In this document: in pieces, positions 35,915 to 44,929 of the stretch | Position numbering within the stretch: the stretch's first letter is position 1 | Layout of the letters: each line of letters starts with the position of its first letter | NCBI GenBank assembly: GCA_025055115.1 | Contig: JANWYJ010000029.1 | Coordinates: 62,001-126,000, forward strand | DNA from: Gemmata sp. | Lineage (GTDB): Bacteria; Planctomycetota; Planctomycetia; Gemmatales; Gemmataceae | DNA: 64,000 bases | Direction of reading: 5' to 3' | Made by a program: the position numbers and the translations under genes | Notes under the pieces: generated by a model | What the model was told of the DNA's origin: nothing | Seen by the model: only the letters and a program-made list of their open reading frames with translations | Database searches by the model: none

Positions 35915-36745
35915 ATGATAGACCTTATGTCACATGATACTGCGAAACTCGATGCATATCTGCAAGCGGCCATCGCCGCCGCGCGGGCCGGAGCCGCGGA
36001 ATTAGAACGCTGGCGCGGCCGCTTCTCGATTCGCGAAAAATCGCGGGCCGATCTGGTCACGGAGGCCGACGAAGCGTCGCAGCAAGTCATCAAAGAGTGC
36101 TTGCTGTCACGCTTTCCCGATCATGTGTTTATTGGGGAAGAAGACGCGGTCGGAAAATCCCCCGCGGAAGTACGACCGGCAGCCGATGCCCCACCCACGT
36201 GGATCGTTGATCCCCTCGACGGTACGGCGAATTATGCCCACGATGTCCCGGTGTATTGTGTGTCGATTGGTCTGTGGCATGCCGGCGAAGCACTGGTGGG
36301 GGTGATTTTCGATCCCCGGCATAACGAACTGTTCTCCGCTGCCCGCGGACAGGGGGCGTTTCTCAACAACCAACCGATCCGCATCAGTGGCATCACGCGC
36401 ATCGAAGAGGCCATGCTCAGCACCGGGTTTCCCGCCGATTATCACAAGCAACTGCGGAATCTGAAAGCCTGGGAAAAGCTCACCGGTGTGGCCCAATCGC
36501 TACGCCGCAACGGTTCCACAGCCCTGAGCCTGGCCTATGTCGCAGCCGGCCGTTTCGACGGCTACTGGGCGTTCGATAATTACCCGTGGGATGTCGTGGC
36601 TGGGGCGGTTCTCGTCACCGAAGCCGGCGGTACCCTCGCCACCACCGACGGCCAACCGTTCGATCCGTTCCGGCCAGATTTGGTCGCCGGCACACCGCCT
36701 GTGCAGCAGCAAATTGTCGAACTGCTCAAGCGGCGGATGGAGTAG
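35915..36745 (+). CDS. suhB: Inositol monophosphatase family protein
   Basis: Mg-dependent phosphatase of the IMPase/CysQ superfamily acting on inositol phosphates or related sugar/nucleotide phosphates. It has 276 residues from the ATG at 35915. Metal-site motifs: FIGEEDAV (Glu), WIVDPLDGTANYAHDVP (Asp-x-x-Asp-Gly-Thr), and WDVVAGAVLVTEAGG (Asp). SLRRNGSTALSLAYVAAGRFDGYW completes the family pattern. The start at 35927 (MSHDTAK) is also possible. The suhB name is by family resemblance only; substrate cannot be read from sequence. The next gene is convergent. Confidence 0.92.
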   Translation: MIDLMSHDTAKLDAYLQAAIAAARAGAAELERWRGRFSIREKSRADLVTEADEASQQVIKECLLSRFPDHVFIGEEDAVGKSPAEVRPAADAPPTWIVDPLDGTANYAHDVPVYCVSIGLWHAGEALVGVIFDPRHNELFSAARGQGAFLNNQPIRISGITRIEEAMLSTGFPADYHKQLRNLKAWEKLTGVAQSLRRNGSTALSLAYVAAGRFDGYWAFDNYPWDVVAGAVLVTEAGGTLATTDGQPFDPFRPDLVAGTPPVQQQIVELLKRRME

Positions 36746-37935
36746 GCTTCGTTGTGCTGCGTTGTTCGTGTCGGCCCTGTCCCTGGCGTGGTCCAACGTC
36801 ATAGGCCCGACCGACCGCCATCTTGGCCACCATAGGCTTCTACAGGCTGGCACCCTGGTGCCACCGGCGACGATGGGGCCAACGATACCAACATCCTGGC
36901 CACCACGGGCTTCTGCAGGGGGCATGGGGGAGGCATCAGGCGCTCGTTTTGTCCCGTCAGCGACGACAGAATTTCCGTGGGCGACGACAGAAACCGGTCG
37001 GCTGGTCTGGACGCGAGGCGTGTCAGTCATCAGGCGCTCATCAGGCGTCGTTTTTCCGTGCGTGACAGAAACCCGCCCCGGCGGCCTTGCCCGCAGGGTG
37101 AGGTCTGGGGGCATGGGTCGTTCGTCGTCGCTGGATCAGCCGCCGATCCCCCAACTGTTAAGGAAATGCCCCAACTGTTAAGGAAATGATTCCTCATTAC
37201 GCCAAGGAATTGGTCGCTCGTCGTCGCTAGATCAGGCGCCGATCCGGATACCGCCGCGAAGCCAGTCGGTGAAGTCTGGGGGCATGGGTCTGAGGTCTGG
37301 AGGCATTGGTCGCTGGTTGTCAGCGGTCGAGCCGATCTTCCATGCGGAGGCGATGTTGGTTGCTGAGGTCTGGGGGCATGGGGGGCTGGTTGTCAGCGGA
37401 GGCCGTTGTGGTTATCCGAGAGGGCGTGGTTGAGATCATCCGATGGGGCGGGGATGTCTATTTTTGTCGATATGTTCCACGTGGAACGTCGGCGAATGTT
37501 AGAATGTCGTGCGGAAGTATTTGTTTTCATTGATCTTAGAACGAATTCATATCTCTTCACAATTTTATTGTAAGAAATGAAAGTGCCATTTTTTGTATAC
37601 AAAAGTGGACGAAAATATACAAAAGTAGACGAAAACTGCCATCGCTTCGGTGTGGGATGGCACCAGGGGGTGTGGGATGGCGCCAGGGGGCCGCCGCAGC
37701 GCAGCGTCCGCGACTGACCCCCGGTGGCGAGCACATAGTTCTCGTTTTCAAAGTGGAAAACCTGGGCAGCGTATCGTCCGCGACTGACCCCCGGTGGCGA
37801 GCACTGGCGGGCCGATGCGACCGGATGATGGCTGGTTTGTGGCCGGAATTTCCACTTGGTTACTTCAGTTACCAAAATCCTCGAGCCGGGGGATGATGGC
37901 TGGTTGTGGTGTGTGGCCGGGATTTCCACCAGGGT
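36746..37935. repeat. Long convergent spacer rich in decayed repeats
   Basis: About 1.2 kb without a supportable gene. Repeats include CCCCAACTGTTAAGGAAATG twice in a row (about 37149-37188), a GGTCTGGGGGCATGGGTCG-like unit at about 37101, 37274, 37290 and 37360, GTGGGATGGC.CCAGGGGG twice (about 37650-37690), a 34-bp unit containing GTCCGCGACTGACCCCCGG twice (about 37704 and 37765), and the copy of the SOD gene end at 37823-37864. A clearly AT-rich island (about 37450-37640) with the parS-like site interrupts the GC-rich DNA. TGGCACC-CT-GGTGCCA at 36848-36863 is a small hairpin. Confidence 0.8.
37473..37488. promoter_or_regulatory. parS-like palindrome
   Basis: TGTTCCACGTGGAACG matches the ParB-binding consensus TGTTNCACGTGNAACA at all but the last base, with a perfect 14-bp palindromic core. 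It sits in an AT-rich, gene-free island. parS sites mark the origin-proximal chromosome region in most bacteria. A single site with no parAB or dnaA nearby keeps this tentative. Confidence 0.5.
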
Positions 37936-37940
37936 TTACT
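37823..37940. repeat. Duplicated 3' flank of the SOD gene
   Basis: GGATGATGGCTGGTT...TGGCCGG.ATTTCCAC..GG.TTAC occurs at 37823-37863 and again at 37890-37939. The second copy runs into the stop codon of the SOD gene (TTA at 37936-37938); the first has the corresponding TTAC without the gene. Confidence 0.75.
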
Positions 37941-38637
37941 TTTTGGCGAACAGATCGGCAACGAAGTCCCAATTCACCACGTTGAACCACGCGGTCACAT
38001 AGTCGGCGCGTTTGTTCTGATACTTCAGGTAATAGGCGTGTTCCCAGACATCGCAACCCAGCAGAACCGTCATGCCGTCGGTGATGGGGTTGTCTTGGTT
38101 GGGGGTTTTGACCACGGCCAAGGGTTTGTCCTTTCCTTTGACCAGCCACGCCCAACCGCTGCCGAACTGCCCGAGGGCGGCGTTCAGGAATTCTTTCTTG
38201 AAGCCATCGAAATTGCCGAAGCTGGCCTCGATCGCTTGGAGCAATTCACCTTGAGGGGTTCCGCCGCCTTTTTTCATCATTTGCCAGAACCACAGGTGGT
38301 TGAGGTGACCGCCGCCGTTATTGCGAACCGCGGTTTGCACATCGGCTGGGAGTTTTTTGTAGTCGCGAACGACCTCTTCAATCGGTTTTTGCAGCCAATC
38401 GGGATATTTCGCGAGGGCGGCATTGAGGTTGGTGACATAAGCCTGGTGGTGCCGGCCATGGTGAATCTCCATGGTTTTGGCATCGATGTGCGGTTCCAGG
38501 GCATCGACGGGGTAGGGGAGTTTGGGGAGTGTGAAGCCGGCAGGCTCTGCGGCATGGCCCACAAGCGGCAAGGCCGGAACGCTCCAAGCAGCAGCCCCGG
38601 CCACGGTGGAACGGAGAAGTTCGCGACGCGTCAGCAT
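37936..38637 (-). CDS. sodA/sodB: Exported Fe/Mn superoxide dismutase
   Basis: Converts superoxide to oxygen and hydrogen peroxide. It has 233 residues from the ATG at 38637. The N-terminus [16 protein letters not shown] carries a twin-Arg motif followed by a hydrophobic stretch and cleavage region (GHAAEPAG), so it should leave the cytoplasm by Tat, folded with its metal. Metal ligands are all present: His in [12 protein letters not shown], second His in [11 protein letters not shown], Asp and His in [18 protein letters not shown]. Fe or Mn use cannot be decided from sequence, hence the double symbol. Single gene with the RluA-type gene behind it. Confidence 0.94.
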   Translation of the reverse strand: MLTRRELLRSTVAGAAAWSVPALPLVGHAAEPAGFTLPKLPYPVDALEPHIDAKTMEIHHGRHHQAYVTNLNAALAKYPDWLQKPIEEVVRDYKKLPADVQTAVRNNGGGHLNHLWFWQMMKKGGGTPQGELLQAIEASFGNFDGFKKEFLNAALGQFGSGWAWLVKGKDKPLAVVKTPNQDNPITDGMTVLLGCDVWEHAYYLKYQNKRADYVTAWFNVVNWDFVADLFAKK

Positions 38638-38764
38638 GGTGAAAGACTCGCGGTGGAAATTGGGCGACACTTGGGGAACAGACAACGCACAGACATGCTA
38701 ACCACTGGCCGGTCATCAGGCTACCGGCTTCAAGCCACGACCTCGCACACGATTCCTGCGGCGA

Positions 38765-39499
38765 TCAACTGCTCACGGTGCTGGGCCAGTGCGCTGGCAC
38801 GGGAGCTTCGACCGTAAGTTCTTGTTTGGTAAAAGGATGCATGATCGTCAGCCGGCGAGCGTGAAGGGCGATGACGCGTTCGCGGGCTTCGGTGACCGGC
38901 GGGCCGAAGGTGCGTGTACTGCCGTATTGCACGTCGCCCAGCACCGGATGGCCCCGCCATGCCGATTGCACCCGCAGTTGGTGCATGCGCCCGGTCAAGG
39001 GGGTCAGTTCGAGATGGGTGAATTCGGGAAAACGCTGCACAACGCGGTACTCCAGAAGCGCCAGTTTGGCCCCCGGTTCGCCTTCCGCCGCCTTCTCCAC
39101 GCGTGACTGCTCTGGGAGCTTGCGCAGCCAATCGTCCCAGACACCCGCCGCCGGGGTCACAGTTCCTTCGACCAAGGCCCAATAGACCTTGCGAACCCGG
39201 TGTTCGGAAAATTGGGCGTGAAGCCGTTGGGCGGCCTTGGTATTGCGAGCGAAACACACCACACCGCTGACAGGTCGATCGAGCCGGTGAGGGATGCCCA
39301 GATACACTCCCGCCGGCTTGGCGTACTTCACCTTGATGTAGGCCTTCACCAAGGCTTCGAGGCTGGGCACCCCCGGGGGAGCCTGGGTCAGAAGCGGCGC
39401 CGGTTTGTTGACGATGAGAAGGTGGTGATCTTCATAGAGAACGTGCAGCACCGGAAGGGCAGCTGCCCCTTCCGCTGGTTGCCGATGCGCCTCGCTCAC
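38765..39499 (-). CDS. RluA-family rRNA/tRNA pseudouridine synthase
   Basis: Converts specific uridines in RNA to pseudouridine. It has 244 residues from the GTG at 39499 (AAAGGG upstream); GTG 39517 is an alternative. The catalytic motif is GIPHRLDRPVSGVVCFAR (Asp in HRLDRPVSG). Other family parts: VLYEDHHLLIVNKPAPLLTQ, VRKVYWALVEG, LTPLTGRMHQLRVQ and HPVLGDVQYG. There is no N-terminal S4 domain, so it belongs with the short RluA/RluC-like catalytic-only group; the target base cannot be given. Its N-terminal linker contains a GC palindrome (39452-39474). The S41 peptidase gene lies just upstream on the same strand, 46 bp away. Confidence 0.92.
   Translation of the reverse strand: MSEAHRQPAEGAAALPVLHVLYEDHHLLIVNKPAPLLTQAPPGVPSLEALVKAYIKVKYAKPAGVYLGIPHRLDRPVSGVVCFARNTKAAQRLHAQFSEHRVRKVYWALVEGTVTPAAGVWDDWLRKLPEQSRVEKAAEGEPGAKLALLEYRVVQRFPEFTHLELTPLTGRMHQLRVQSAWRGHPVLGDVQYGSTRTFGPPVTEARERVIALHARRLTIMHPFTKQELTVEAPVPAHWPSTVSS
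39452..39474. repeat. Near-perfect GC palindrome inside the RluA-type gene
   Basis: CGGAAGGG-CAG-CTG-CCCCTTCCG, broken by one unpaired base. It encodes the Ala/Gly/Pro linker AEGAAALP ahead of the conserved domain, a place where an inserted palindrome would be tolerated. Confidence 0.75.
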
Positions 39500-39545
39500 A
39501 GCCGACCCTTTCGTCACCAACGTTGGCGTACAGGATGGGGGGAAG

Positions 39546-40973
39546 TCAGTGGCCGCGGAGTTTGTTCTTCAACAGTTCGACGGCGGTGGTCAGTTGCCGG
39601 TCGTGGAAGCGGCTTTCGGTGGGGGTTGCCGCGGCCGGGTTGGTGAGTTCGCGCAGCCCGGCCAGGAGCGAACCCGGCGGTTTCAGCGGTGGCGATGGTG
39701 GATTCGGCCCCACCACCGACGGTTTGCCCGGAACCCACATCACTTTGTAGAACTCCCAGGCCAGTTGTTCCTTCTCCATCGTAGTTGTGGACACTTCGAC
39801 ATCGGGCCGCACACCCCACTCGTCGGGTCGGTCTTTGGGGGCCAGACGGCGATCCATGTTCTGGCCGTTGGGCCGCCAATAGGTTTCGGTGGTCAGCTTC
39901 ACCCCGGCTTTTTCGGACCCGAATTGCAAGCGCAGTAGCTTCTGCACGCTCCCTTTACCATACGATCGCTCACCGACAATTGTAGCGCGTTTATTGTCTT
40001 GCAGGGCTGAAGCCACAATCTCGCTGGCACTGGCGCTCTGCTCGTTGATGAGAACGACCATCGGTCGCTGCGGAGCCGGTTGGAAGATTTCGCGGCTACC
40101 TTCGGCGACGAAGCTCCGCCCTTTTTCGGCATCGCGGCCCCGCGTGCTGACAATCGGAGCACCGGCCGGTAGAAACAAATTCGCTACTTCGATGGCCTGA
40201 TTGAGCAACCCACCGGGATTATCGCGGAGATCGAGGATCAATGCCCGGCCGCCGTCGCGTACGATCTCTTCCACGGCCGCTTTCAATTCCTTGGAGGTCA
40301 GATCGTTGAAGGCCGTAATGCGGATATAGCCGATGCCGTTGGCCCGATCGACGAACCACTCCCATTTGTTGGGGTCGTGGGGTAAGCGGCGCAGACCGGA
40401 GATGGGATGCTGCGGAATGCGAGCCCGCGTCAGAACTACGGGTTGATCGGCGGGGTCGCGACCGGGGCGGCGGATGGTGAGTGTCACTTGGGTGCCCGGT
40501 TCGCCGGTAATCCGTTTGCGCGCCTCACTGACACTCATGCCTTCCGTCGAGAGTTCCCCCACTTTGGCGATGAGGTCGGTGGCCATAATGCCCGCGTCGT
40601 AGGCGGGCGAATCCGGGAAGAGCGAATCGACCCGCAGCAGGCGCGATACCGGATCGACCGACATGATGATTCCCACCCCGCCGTAGCTGCCTTCGTTCTC
40701 CGCCTCGAATTGCTTGAGTTGTTCTTCATTGAAATATTCTGAGTGCGGATCGAGCCGGCGCAGCCCGCCGTTGATCATGTCTTCGGTGAATTGCTTCCAT
40801 TCTTCGGGTGTCAGTTTGCGGTAGAAGCTGACATCGACTTCCGCCATCACCTCGACGACACGCCGCACGCGGTCGTAATCGGCATCCGGGGGCGGGGCAC
40901 TGGCGCAGAGGACCAACCCCAGCGCGACTAACCCGGGCACGATCAGTAACCACGCCAGATTCCGCAGCGGCAT
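39546..40973 (-). CDS. C-terminal processing peptidase (S41) with PDZ domain
   Basis: Exported serine protease of the CtpA/Prc family, 475 residues from the ATG at 40973. Signal anchor in residues 5-27. Helical N-terminal region, then PDZ (SYGGVGIIMSVDPVSRLLRV, PAYDAGIMATDLIAKVGE), then the peptidase core: GIGYIRITAFNDLTSKELKA, LILDLRDNPGGLLNQAIEVA, catalytic Ser in NEQSASASEIVASAL and general-base Lys in GERSYGKGSVQ. All catalytic features are intact. It degrades or trims envelope proteins from the C-terminus. The tail (Pro-rich, then a helix) is longer than in short CtpA forms. Confidence 0.94.
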   Translation of the reverse strand: MPLRNLAWLLIVPGLVALGLVLCASAPPPDADYDRVRRVVEVMAEVDVSFYRKLTPEEWKQFTEDMINGGLRRLDPHSEYFNEEQLKQFEAENEGSYGGVGIIMSVDPVSRLLRVDSLFPDSPAYDAGIMATDLIAKVGELSTEGMSVSEARKRITGEPGTQVTLTIRRPGRDPADQPVVLTRARIPQHPISGLRRLPHDPNKWEWFVDRANGIGYIRITAFNDLTSKELKAAVEEIVRDGGRALILDLRDNPGGLLNQAIEVANLFLPAGAPIVSTRGRDAEKGRSFVAEGSREIFQPAPQRPMVVLINEQSASASEIVASALQDNKRATIVGERSYGKGSVQKLLRLQFGSEKAGVKLTTETYWRPNGQNMDRRLAPKDRPDEWGVRPDVEVSTTTMEKEQLAWEFYKVMWVPGKPSVVGPNPPSPPLKPPGSLLAGLRELTNPAAATPTESRFHDRQLTTAVELLKNKLRGH

Positions 40974-41268
40974 GTTCTCTCCTTGCCCATCGAAGGTTGT
41001 CGATGGGCGATGCTGGTCCATCGCGGGGGCGGACGATGACGCGGAAGCGATTGCTAGCAGTGATTGCTAGCATCATCCCACGGCGTCGGCCGGGGATTGT
41101 CGAGCCGCCCCGAAGTTGTTGTAAGCAAATTGGCAAGGTCGCCGCAATGGCGATTCGCCCGGATTCCCTCCCGGATTCCCTCAGGAAGCGTGGCGATGGG
41201 GATTGGTCTCGACGGTGCCGTGGTGGCTGTGTTAGCATCGCCAACGGCATGGCAGGGAGGCTGCTTTT

Positions 41269-42807
41269 GTGGCCGCAGAACATTCCGCTTCGCGATCACT
41301 GGTGATGGGGGCTGCGACCAATTGGGCCGCGTTCGCGGCCACCTTGGCTGTCAGCTTTTTTCTGGCACCGTATCTGGTGGGTCGCTTGGGCGACGCCCGC
41401 TATGGCGTGTGGTGCGTCGTGGAGAGCATTTTGGCCTATTTCACGCTCTTCGACCTGGGCTTAGCGGCGTGTTTGGTGCGGTTTGTGGCGAAATACCATG
41501 CTCTCGGAGCGCAGGCCGAACTGAACCGGATCATCTCCTCGGCAGTGGGCTTATTCACCCTGGCGGCATTGGCCGTGATGATCGTGGGGGGGGCCATCAC
41601 CCCTTTCATCGCACCGGGATTAGAGCGTCAACTCGACGAACCCGGTGATGTGCTGCCGTTTATGCTGTTGATGATGGCCAATTTGGCGATCACGCTGCCA
41701 CTGAGCACTTTTCCCAGTATCCTCGATGGTCTGCAACGCTTTGGCACGAAAAGCCTGGTGCGGATAGGGGGGCTAGCGCTGCGTGTGGGGGCGATCGTGG
41801 GGGTGATGGAGACGCGGCCCGCCTTACTACCGTTGGCGTTGGTTTTCACCGCCACGAATCTGCTCGAACATATGGTGCTGGCGCTGTTCTGCTTTCGCTT
41901 TCTGCCGGGTTTGCAGCTTTCGACGCGCTGGATCGATCGGGCTACCGTGCGGCAGATGAAGGGCTACAGCCTGGATGCCTTTCTCGCCATGCTGGCGGGG
42001 CGCATCAGCGTACAGTCGGGGGCGATTATTGTGGGCGGGTGGCTGAGTGTTGCCGCCGCGGCGCATTATGCTATTGCCACACGGCTGGTGGATATGGCGA
42101 AAACGTTGCTCCGCTCCGCGACCACCACGCTGACGCCTGCCGTCAGCCAACGCGAAGCGACCGGCGATCTCGACGGCATTCGCCAGGTGCTGCTCGACGG
42201 TACCCGCTGGGTACTGTACTTGGTGTTGCCGATTCAGGGGGGGATACTCGCGTTCGGACAACCGTTTCTGGCGCGCTGGATGGGCCATGCCGACTACGCC
42301 GCCTGGTGCTTTCCCCCCGCAGCCATCCTCAGCGCGACGCTCACCCTGGGCGTGGCCCAATCGGTGGCTGCGCGCATCCTCTACGGCATGGGCCGGCTCA
42401 AGCTGTTTGCCCGGGGGGCATTGGTCGAAGCCGCGGTGAATATCGTGCTGAGTGCCGCCTTGGTCGGCCCGTTGGGCGTGGTGGGAGTGGCGCTGGGGGT
42501 AGCGGTGCCGAACGTGGTGTTTGGCCTTGTTGTCATTGCTTCCACCTGCCGCTTGGTGGATATTGACGTAAGGTCTTATTTCATCAGGAGTTGGTTAAGG
42601 CCATTGTGCGCCGCCGCGGTGCCAGTGGGAGTGTGGGTGGCGCTCGGTCCGGCGGAAGCGAGGTGGCCCAGTATAGCTTGGGGGATCGTTGCCGGGCTAG
42701 GCCCTTATGCCTGGGTGGTGCTCGCAGTGGAAGGGTGGGTCCTTCGCCCACGTGGCGTTCATGGCAGTTCCTTCATCCTGACGCGGGTGATGTCGCGGCA
42801 ACGTTGA
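41269..42807 (+). CDS. Polysaccharide/lipid-linked oligosaccharide flippase
   Basis: Membrane transporter of the MOP superfamily (Wzx/PST type) expected to move lipid-linked oligosaccharides across the inner membrane. It has 512 residues and about 13-14 spans. GTG start at 41269 chosen because AGGGAGG lies 8 nt upstream and the first residues lead straight into the first span (LVMGAATNWAAFAATLAVSF). Family traits: RLGDARYGVWCVVESILAYFTL, DLGLAACLVRFVAKY, and a central FAMLAGRISVQ-like region (here DAFLAMLAGRISVQSGAII). No glycosyltransferases are adjacent, but manA, GT87 and the acylation cassette are within the window. Confidence 0.9.
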   Translation: MAAEHSASRSLVMGAATNWAAFAATLAVSFFLAPYLVGRLGDARYGVWCVVESILAYFTLFDLGLAACLVRFVAKYHALGAQAELNRIISSAVGLFTLAALAVMIVGGAITPFIAPGLERQLDEPGDVLPFMLLMMANLAITLPLSTFPSILDGLQRFGTKSLVRIGGLALRVGAIVGVMETRPALLPLALVFTATNLLEHMVLALFCFRFLPGLQLSTRWIDRATVRQMKGYSLDAFLAMLAGRISVQSGAIIVGGWLSVAAAAHYAIATRLVDMAKTLLRSATTTLTPAVSQREATGDLDGIRQVLLDGTRWVLYLVLPIQGGILAFGQPFLARWMGHADYAAWCFPPAAILSATLTLGVAQSVAARILYGMGRLKLFARGALVEAAVNIVLSAALVGPLGVVGVALGVAVPNVVFGLVVIASTCRLVDIDVRSYFIRSWLRPLCAAAVPVGVWVALGPAEARWPSIAWGIVAGLGPYAWVVLAVEGWVLRPRGVHGSSFILTRVMSRQR

Positions 42808-43142
42808 ACCGGCGGCCGCGGCGACACGCTGCGGTGGGCATCCGTCGGATTTCGCAACGCGCCTGCACTTGCGAATCCTAACGCTATTCCGTGGCCACTA
42901 CCGCTCAAATCAAATGCGGCGGGCATCCGTCGGGTTTCGCAACGCACCTGCACGCCGGAGTTGCGGCCACACCATCGAGTGGAACGTTGCGGCAGGCGGC
43001 TATTGGGTTTTGGAAAGGGTTCGATTGTGGGTCGCTGTTGGGCGGCCAGTGGGGTGGGGCGGTTGTTTGCAAGTTGCAATGGCAGAAATACTTACGGCGA
43101 GCCTCAGGCTCGCCGTAAGGGCTGCCGAAAGCTTGAGTCCGG
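42808..43142. repeat. Convergent spacer with a duplicated 38-bp unit
   Basis: No gene. A 38-bp unit (core GGCATCCGTCGG and TTTCGCAACGC) occurs at 42831-42868 and 42916-42953 with three mismatches. A strong hairpin (43091-43119) follows near the end of the lipoprotein gene. Confidence 0.85.
43091..43119. terminator. Perfect 13-bp-stem hairpin between convergent genes
   Basis: CTTACGGCGAGCC, loop TCA, GGCTCGCCGTAAG. It is symmetric and placed between the flippase and lipoprotein genes, so it could end transcription from both sides, though there is no long T-run. It may also be one of a dispersed palindrome family. Confidence 0.6.
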
Positions 43143-43583
43143 CTACTTCTTTTTCTTCGATTCGAGCTTGATTTCAATGGGTTTCCCATCGCCGGTGATG
43201 GTGTAGGCCAACACCGTTTGCGCCGGGTTGCTGTAGTAGGGGGGGAAGTCGTCTTTGATGTCCAGCCCTTCGACGATGGCTCCCGCGCCCTGTTCGCTGT
43301 CGCCCGCTTGAACGTTGACCGCCTTATTCACGGTTACTTTGTAGCGGCCCGGCGCCAATCCCTTCTTGCCAGTTCCGCTGGTAACGATGAATTTGCCATC
43401 GGTCCCAGTCCGCCCATGACCGCTGGAGGTCGGGTCGGTATCCTTATCCGGAAAGAAGCGAACAAGGGCATCGGCCACGGGTTTATCGTCGAGGGTCACG
43501 GAGCCGGAAACCGGTAGTTCCGGTCCGTGATTGCCCCCACAACCGGCCACAACAAGCAACGAGATACAAAACATCCATCGCAT
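43143..43583 (-). CDS. Small lipoprotein with carboxypeptidase-regulatory-like fold
   Basis: A 146-residue lipoprotein from the ATG at 43583 (GAGGA upstream). Signal peptide MRWMFCISLLVVAGC with a clear lipobox (VAGC) and Gly-Gly after the Cys. The mature part is a single beta-sandwich: LPVSGSVTLDDKPVADALV, GTDGKFIVTSG, GLAPGRYKVTVNK, typical of planctomycete lipoproteins encoded next to DUF1559 genes. It begins 35 bp after the DUF1559 stop, forming a two-gene unit. The role is presumed to be at the cell surface, together with the pseudopilin-like partner. Confidence 0.88.
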   Translation of the reverse strand: MRWMFCISLLVVAGCGGNHGPELPVSGSVTLDDKPVADALVRFFPDKDTDPTSSGHGRTGTDGKFIVTSGTGKKGLAPGRYKVTVNKAVNVQAGDSEQGAGAIVEGLDIKDDFPPYYSNPAQTVLAYTITGDGKPIEIKLESKKKK

Positions 43584-43618
43584 CAGAAAAATCCTCAGAC
43601 CCACCACCGTGGAGGGAG

Positions 43619-44737
43619 TTAATCGAGATTGACAACCGAGCCATCGGACATCAGTGCCACCAGTTCGAGTGTGGCCGCCGGAACCGTTTCGCGGACAAAG
43701 CGAATGGACCCATCACCCATGGCGAACATGGCTCCGCCCGAATGGAGGCTACCGACGCGGCCCCAGTCGCCCAGGCGTCCCGGACGCGGGGGGTTGGTGC
43801 CGGTGGGGTTGCCGCAGGTGGTCCAGGTGGCGTTCAGCGACCAGTTATTGATACCTTGCGTGGGGTTGAAGCTGCTGGCGACCCGCGCGGTACCCGGGTC
43901 CAAACCAGTTTGCACCCAGCCACGATACGCCCACACTTCCCCCCAGCCATTGCACCGCGGTTCGACCAGGGTTTCGCCGAGCAAGAAGGTGTTGCTCGAG
44001 CCGTCCAGAGCATCTTCGATCTTGCTATTACTATTTTCACCAAAGTAGTAACGGGTGCCCGGGGTGGCACTGTTGCGCCACCAATTGCAGGTGCCGAAAT
44101 CACTGGCAGTACGGGTGATGAAGTCGTAGTTGGTGCGTTGACCGGGCAGGCCGGCACCTGCACCGTAACGGTTCGGGTGGGCCTGGGCGGTGCTTTGCCG
44201 CGGGCCGGGATCACTGGGGCAAATGAACATCGGAATCGGCGTGTTGGCGAGCCGCATATTCACGGTGGGGGCGGTGCTGACAGCCCCGGTGTTGCCCATC
44301 CACGGTGGCCCCGAGTAATCGCCCCGTTGGTTGCGAATCACGCCGGAGTTGTCCCAAATCACATCGCTGAAGGGCAGGTTCAAATCCATTTGCCGGAACA
44401 AGGCTTCTTGTTCAATGAAGGGCAAAACCAGAACCCATCCGTTCATGTTGAGAACGCGCGTCGCACCGTTGCCAGTTGTGGCACTGCCACAGAAACCATA
44501 GTTGACCCCGGCTGGCGGCAACGTTCCATTGGCGCTTTGATAGTTGTGACAGGCCAGCGCCAGTTGCTTGAGGTTGTTCGAACAGCGCATCCGGGCCGCC
44601 GCTTCCCGGACTTTCTGCACCGCGGGCAATAATAGACCGATGAGAATCGCGATAATCGCGATGACAACGAGAAGTTCAATCAGCGTGAAACCACGCGCGA
44701 CGAACCGAGAACGAGACCGTGTACAATAGGATAGCAT
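43619..44737 (-). CDS. DUF1559 pseudopilin-like protein
   Basis: A 372-residue protein from the ATG at 44737 (GAGGAG 8 nt upstream). The N-terminus has a type IV prepilin signature: RGFTLIELLVVIAIIAILIG, with processing expected after Gly and methylation of the following Phe, then the long helix LLPAVQKVREAAARMRCSNN. DUF1559 body and the C-terminal block LHSGGAMFAMGDGSIRFV complete the family pattern. Such proteins occur in tens to hundreds of copies in planctomycetes and probably form or decorate surface fibres via a type II secretion/pilus machine; none of that machine is in the window. Confidence 0.96.
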   Translation of the reverse strand: MLSYCTRSRSRFVARGFTLIELLVVIAIIAILIGLLLPAVQKVREAAARMRCSNNLKQLALACHNYQSANGTLPPAGVNYGFCGSATTGNGATRVLNMNGWVLVLPFIEQEALFRQMDLNLPFSDVIWDNSGVIRNQRGDYSGPPWMGNTGAVSTAPTVNMRLANTPIPMFICPSDPGPRQSTAQAHPNRYGAGAGLPGQRTNYDFITRTASDFGTCNWWRNSATPGTRYYFGENSNSKIEDALDGSSNTFLLGETLVEPRCNGWGEVWAYRGWVQTGLDPGTARVASSFNPTQGINNWSLNATWTTCGNPTGTNPPRPGRLGDWGRVGSLHSGGAMFAMGDGSIRFVRETVPAATLELVALMSDGSVVNLD

Positions 44738-44929
44738 TTTTCCACTCCTCACCCTAAATAGGAAGTGACAAAGGGTCCGAAGACCCCGAAAATTGGGGGA
44801 GTGTCCAAAATATACACACAACATTCATAGGCTGTAAAGTAGCTATTTGTCATTTTCGCCACCTCTGTGGCGCCGTTGAAAATTGTGCCGTCGTTGAAAA
44901 TCGGCTGGTGGCTGAAAAGGAAAGCCAAA

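Noticed and set aside
36500-37114. 204-residue minus-strand frame overlapping the phosphatase end
   Set aside because: It covers the antisense of a recognised gene and decayed repeats; composition is Pro/Arg-rich without structure.
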